Assembly: GCA_902629075.1 (NCBI GenBank)
Contig: CACOPK010000002.1
Span: 62,001-126,000, forward strand
Origin: an uncultured Pelagibacteraceae bacterium
Lineage (GTDB): Bacteria; Pseudomonadota; Alphaproteobacteria; Pelagibacterales; Pelagibacteraceae
Direction of reading: 5' to 3'
DNA length: 64,000 bases
Below are positions 63,829-64,000 of the stretch, one piece after another. Numbering within the stretch: the stretch's first letter is position 1; every line of letters begins with the position of its first letter. The notes below the pieces were generated by a model. The model worked only from the letters and a program-made list of their open reading frames with translations. It was not told where the DNA came from and did not search any database. The position numbers and the translations under genes are program-made.

Positions 63829-64000
63829 TGGTAAATTTATCCTTTAAAGTACAGACGGCTAGCGCGAAGCGAAGTGATCTATTCCATTTTAATATTATTT
63901 CATAATTATTATATATTAGATATGCTGGTGAATATAAATTTGAATTATCAACTATTTCTTTATCAGGAGTAATTATAGCAACCAAATCATTATCATTACC
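63818..64000 (-). CDS. mltB: Lytic murein transglycosylase (MltB family), C-terminal part, cut by window edge
   Basis: The reverse strand is open from base 64000 to a TAA at 63820-63818 and gives 60 residues, including ITPDKE, YLIYNNYEIILKWNRSLRFALAVCTL, the C-terminal signature of MltB-family enzymes (YxxILxWNRSxxFAxAV). The stop lies 11 bases inside rlpA, so the two are translationally coupled. The rest of the protein is beyond the right edge. Confidence 0.82.
   Translation of the reverse strand, partial: GNDNDLVAIITPDKEIVDNSNLYSPAYLIYNNYEIILKWNRSLRFALAVCTLKDKFTNEL

Overview
The window is a dense, strongly AT-rich stretch of a bacterial chromosome that looks like a marine alphaproteobacterium of the SAR11 clade (Candidatus Pelagibacter or a close relative). 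The reasons are: spacers of 0 to 10 bases, very many 1- and 4-base gene overlaps, lysine/asparagine/isoleucine-rich proteins, alphaproteobacterial gene orders (mltB-rlpA-dac-tmk-holB-metG-tatD-MBL; pdxJ-acpS-lepB-rnc-recO; plsX-ihfA-merR; nrdR-rib-nusB-thiL), mitochondrion-like respiratory accessory genes (an NDUFS4-type complex I subunit, a ubiquinol-cytochrome c chaperone, ctaA) and typical ocean-oligotroph metabolism (heterotetrameric sarcosine oxidase, a proton-pumping pyrophosphatase, metY). The taxonomic call is inference from content and style, not from an rRNA gene, and none is present here.

Layout. 1-6246: the 5' end of ruvX, then gatCAB (tRNA amidotransferase), an OMT-type methyltransferase next to the tRNA uridine hydroxylase trhO, and a MATE exporter. 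6214-11289 (minus): the soxBDAG sarcosine oxidase operon with a palindrome inside its likely promoter. 11354-11448: tRNA-Ser(GCU). 11449-13665 (minus): a soluble lytic transglycosylase. 13705-21042 (plus): dapA-smpB-folK, then rsh-pyrE-pdxJ-acpS-lepB-rnc-recO; era is missing from its usual place. 21034-22023 (minus): hemB. 22096-29377 (plus): a 2OG-Fe(II) dioxygenase, rpiB-glyA-nrdR and the riboflavin cluster ribD-ribE-ribBX-ribH-nusB-thiL. 29463-31562: hppA. 31571-34833: a BamE-like lipoprotein whose start codon touches that of a respiratory chaperone, then rpmF-plsX-ihfA-merR-rpmG (fabH missing) and chorismate mutase. 34877-38038: ctaA, an alpha/beta hydrolase and metY. 38130-43282: rplM-rpsI, then argC, a tiny lipoprotein, hom and two transporters.

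43283-50992 is the least conventional part. It holds a 423-base gap, a single-domain O6-alkylguanine transferase, a GC-rich candidate structured RNA, an RDD protein with a 58-residue partner, a tyrosine recombinase whose promoter is covered by a 15-bp inverted repeat, four glycosyltransferase genes (one a two-enzyme fusion) and a GIY-YIG nuclease abutting tRNA-Glu. It reads as a small genomic island for surface glycan variation.

51038-64000 returns to core genes: recJ, glpX, an SbmA-like transporter, the complex I subunit beside tRNA-Pro(UGG), a zinc-ribbon membrane protein, nhaA, a glutathione peroxidase, and the minus-strand operon mltB-rlpA-dac-tmk-holB-metG-tatD-MBL, which enters from the right edge.
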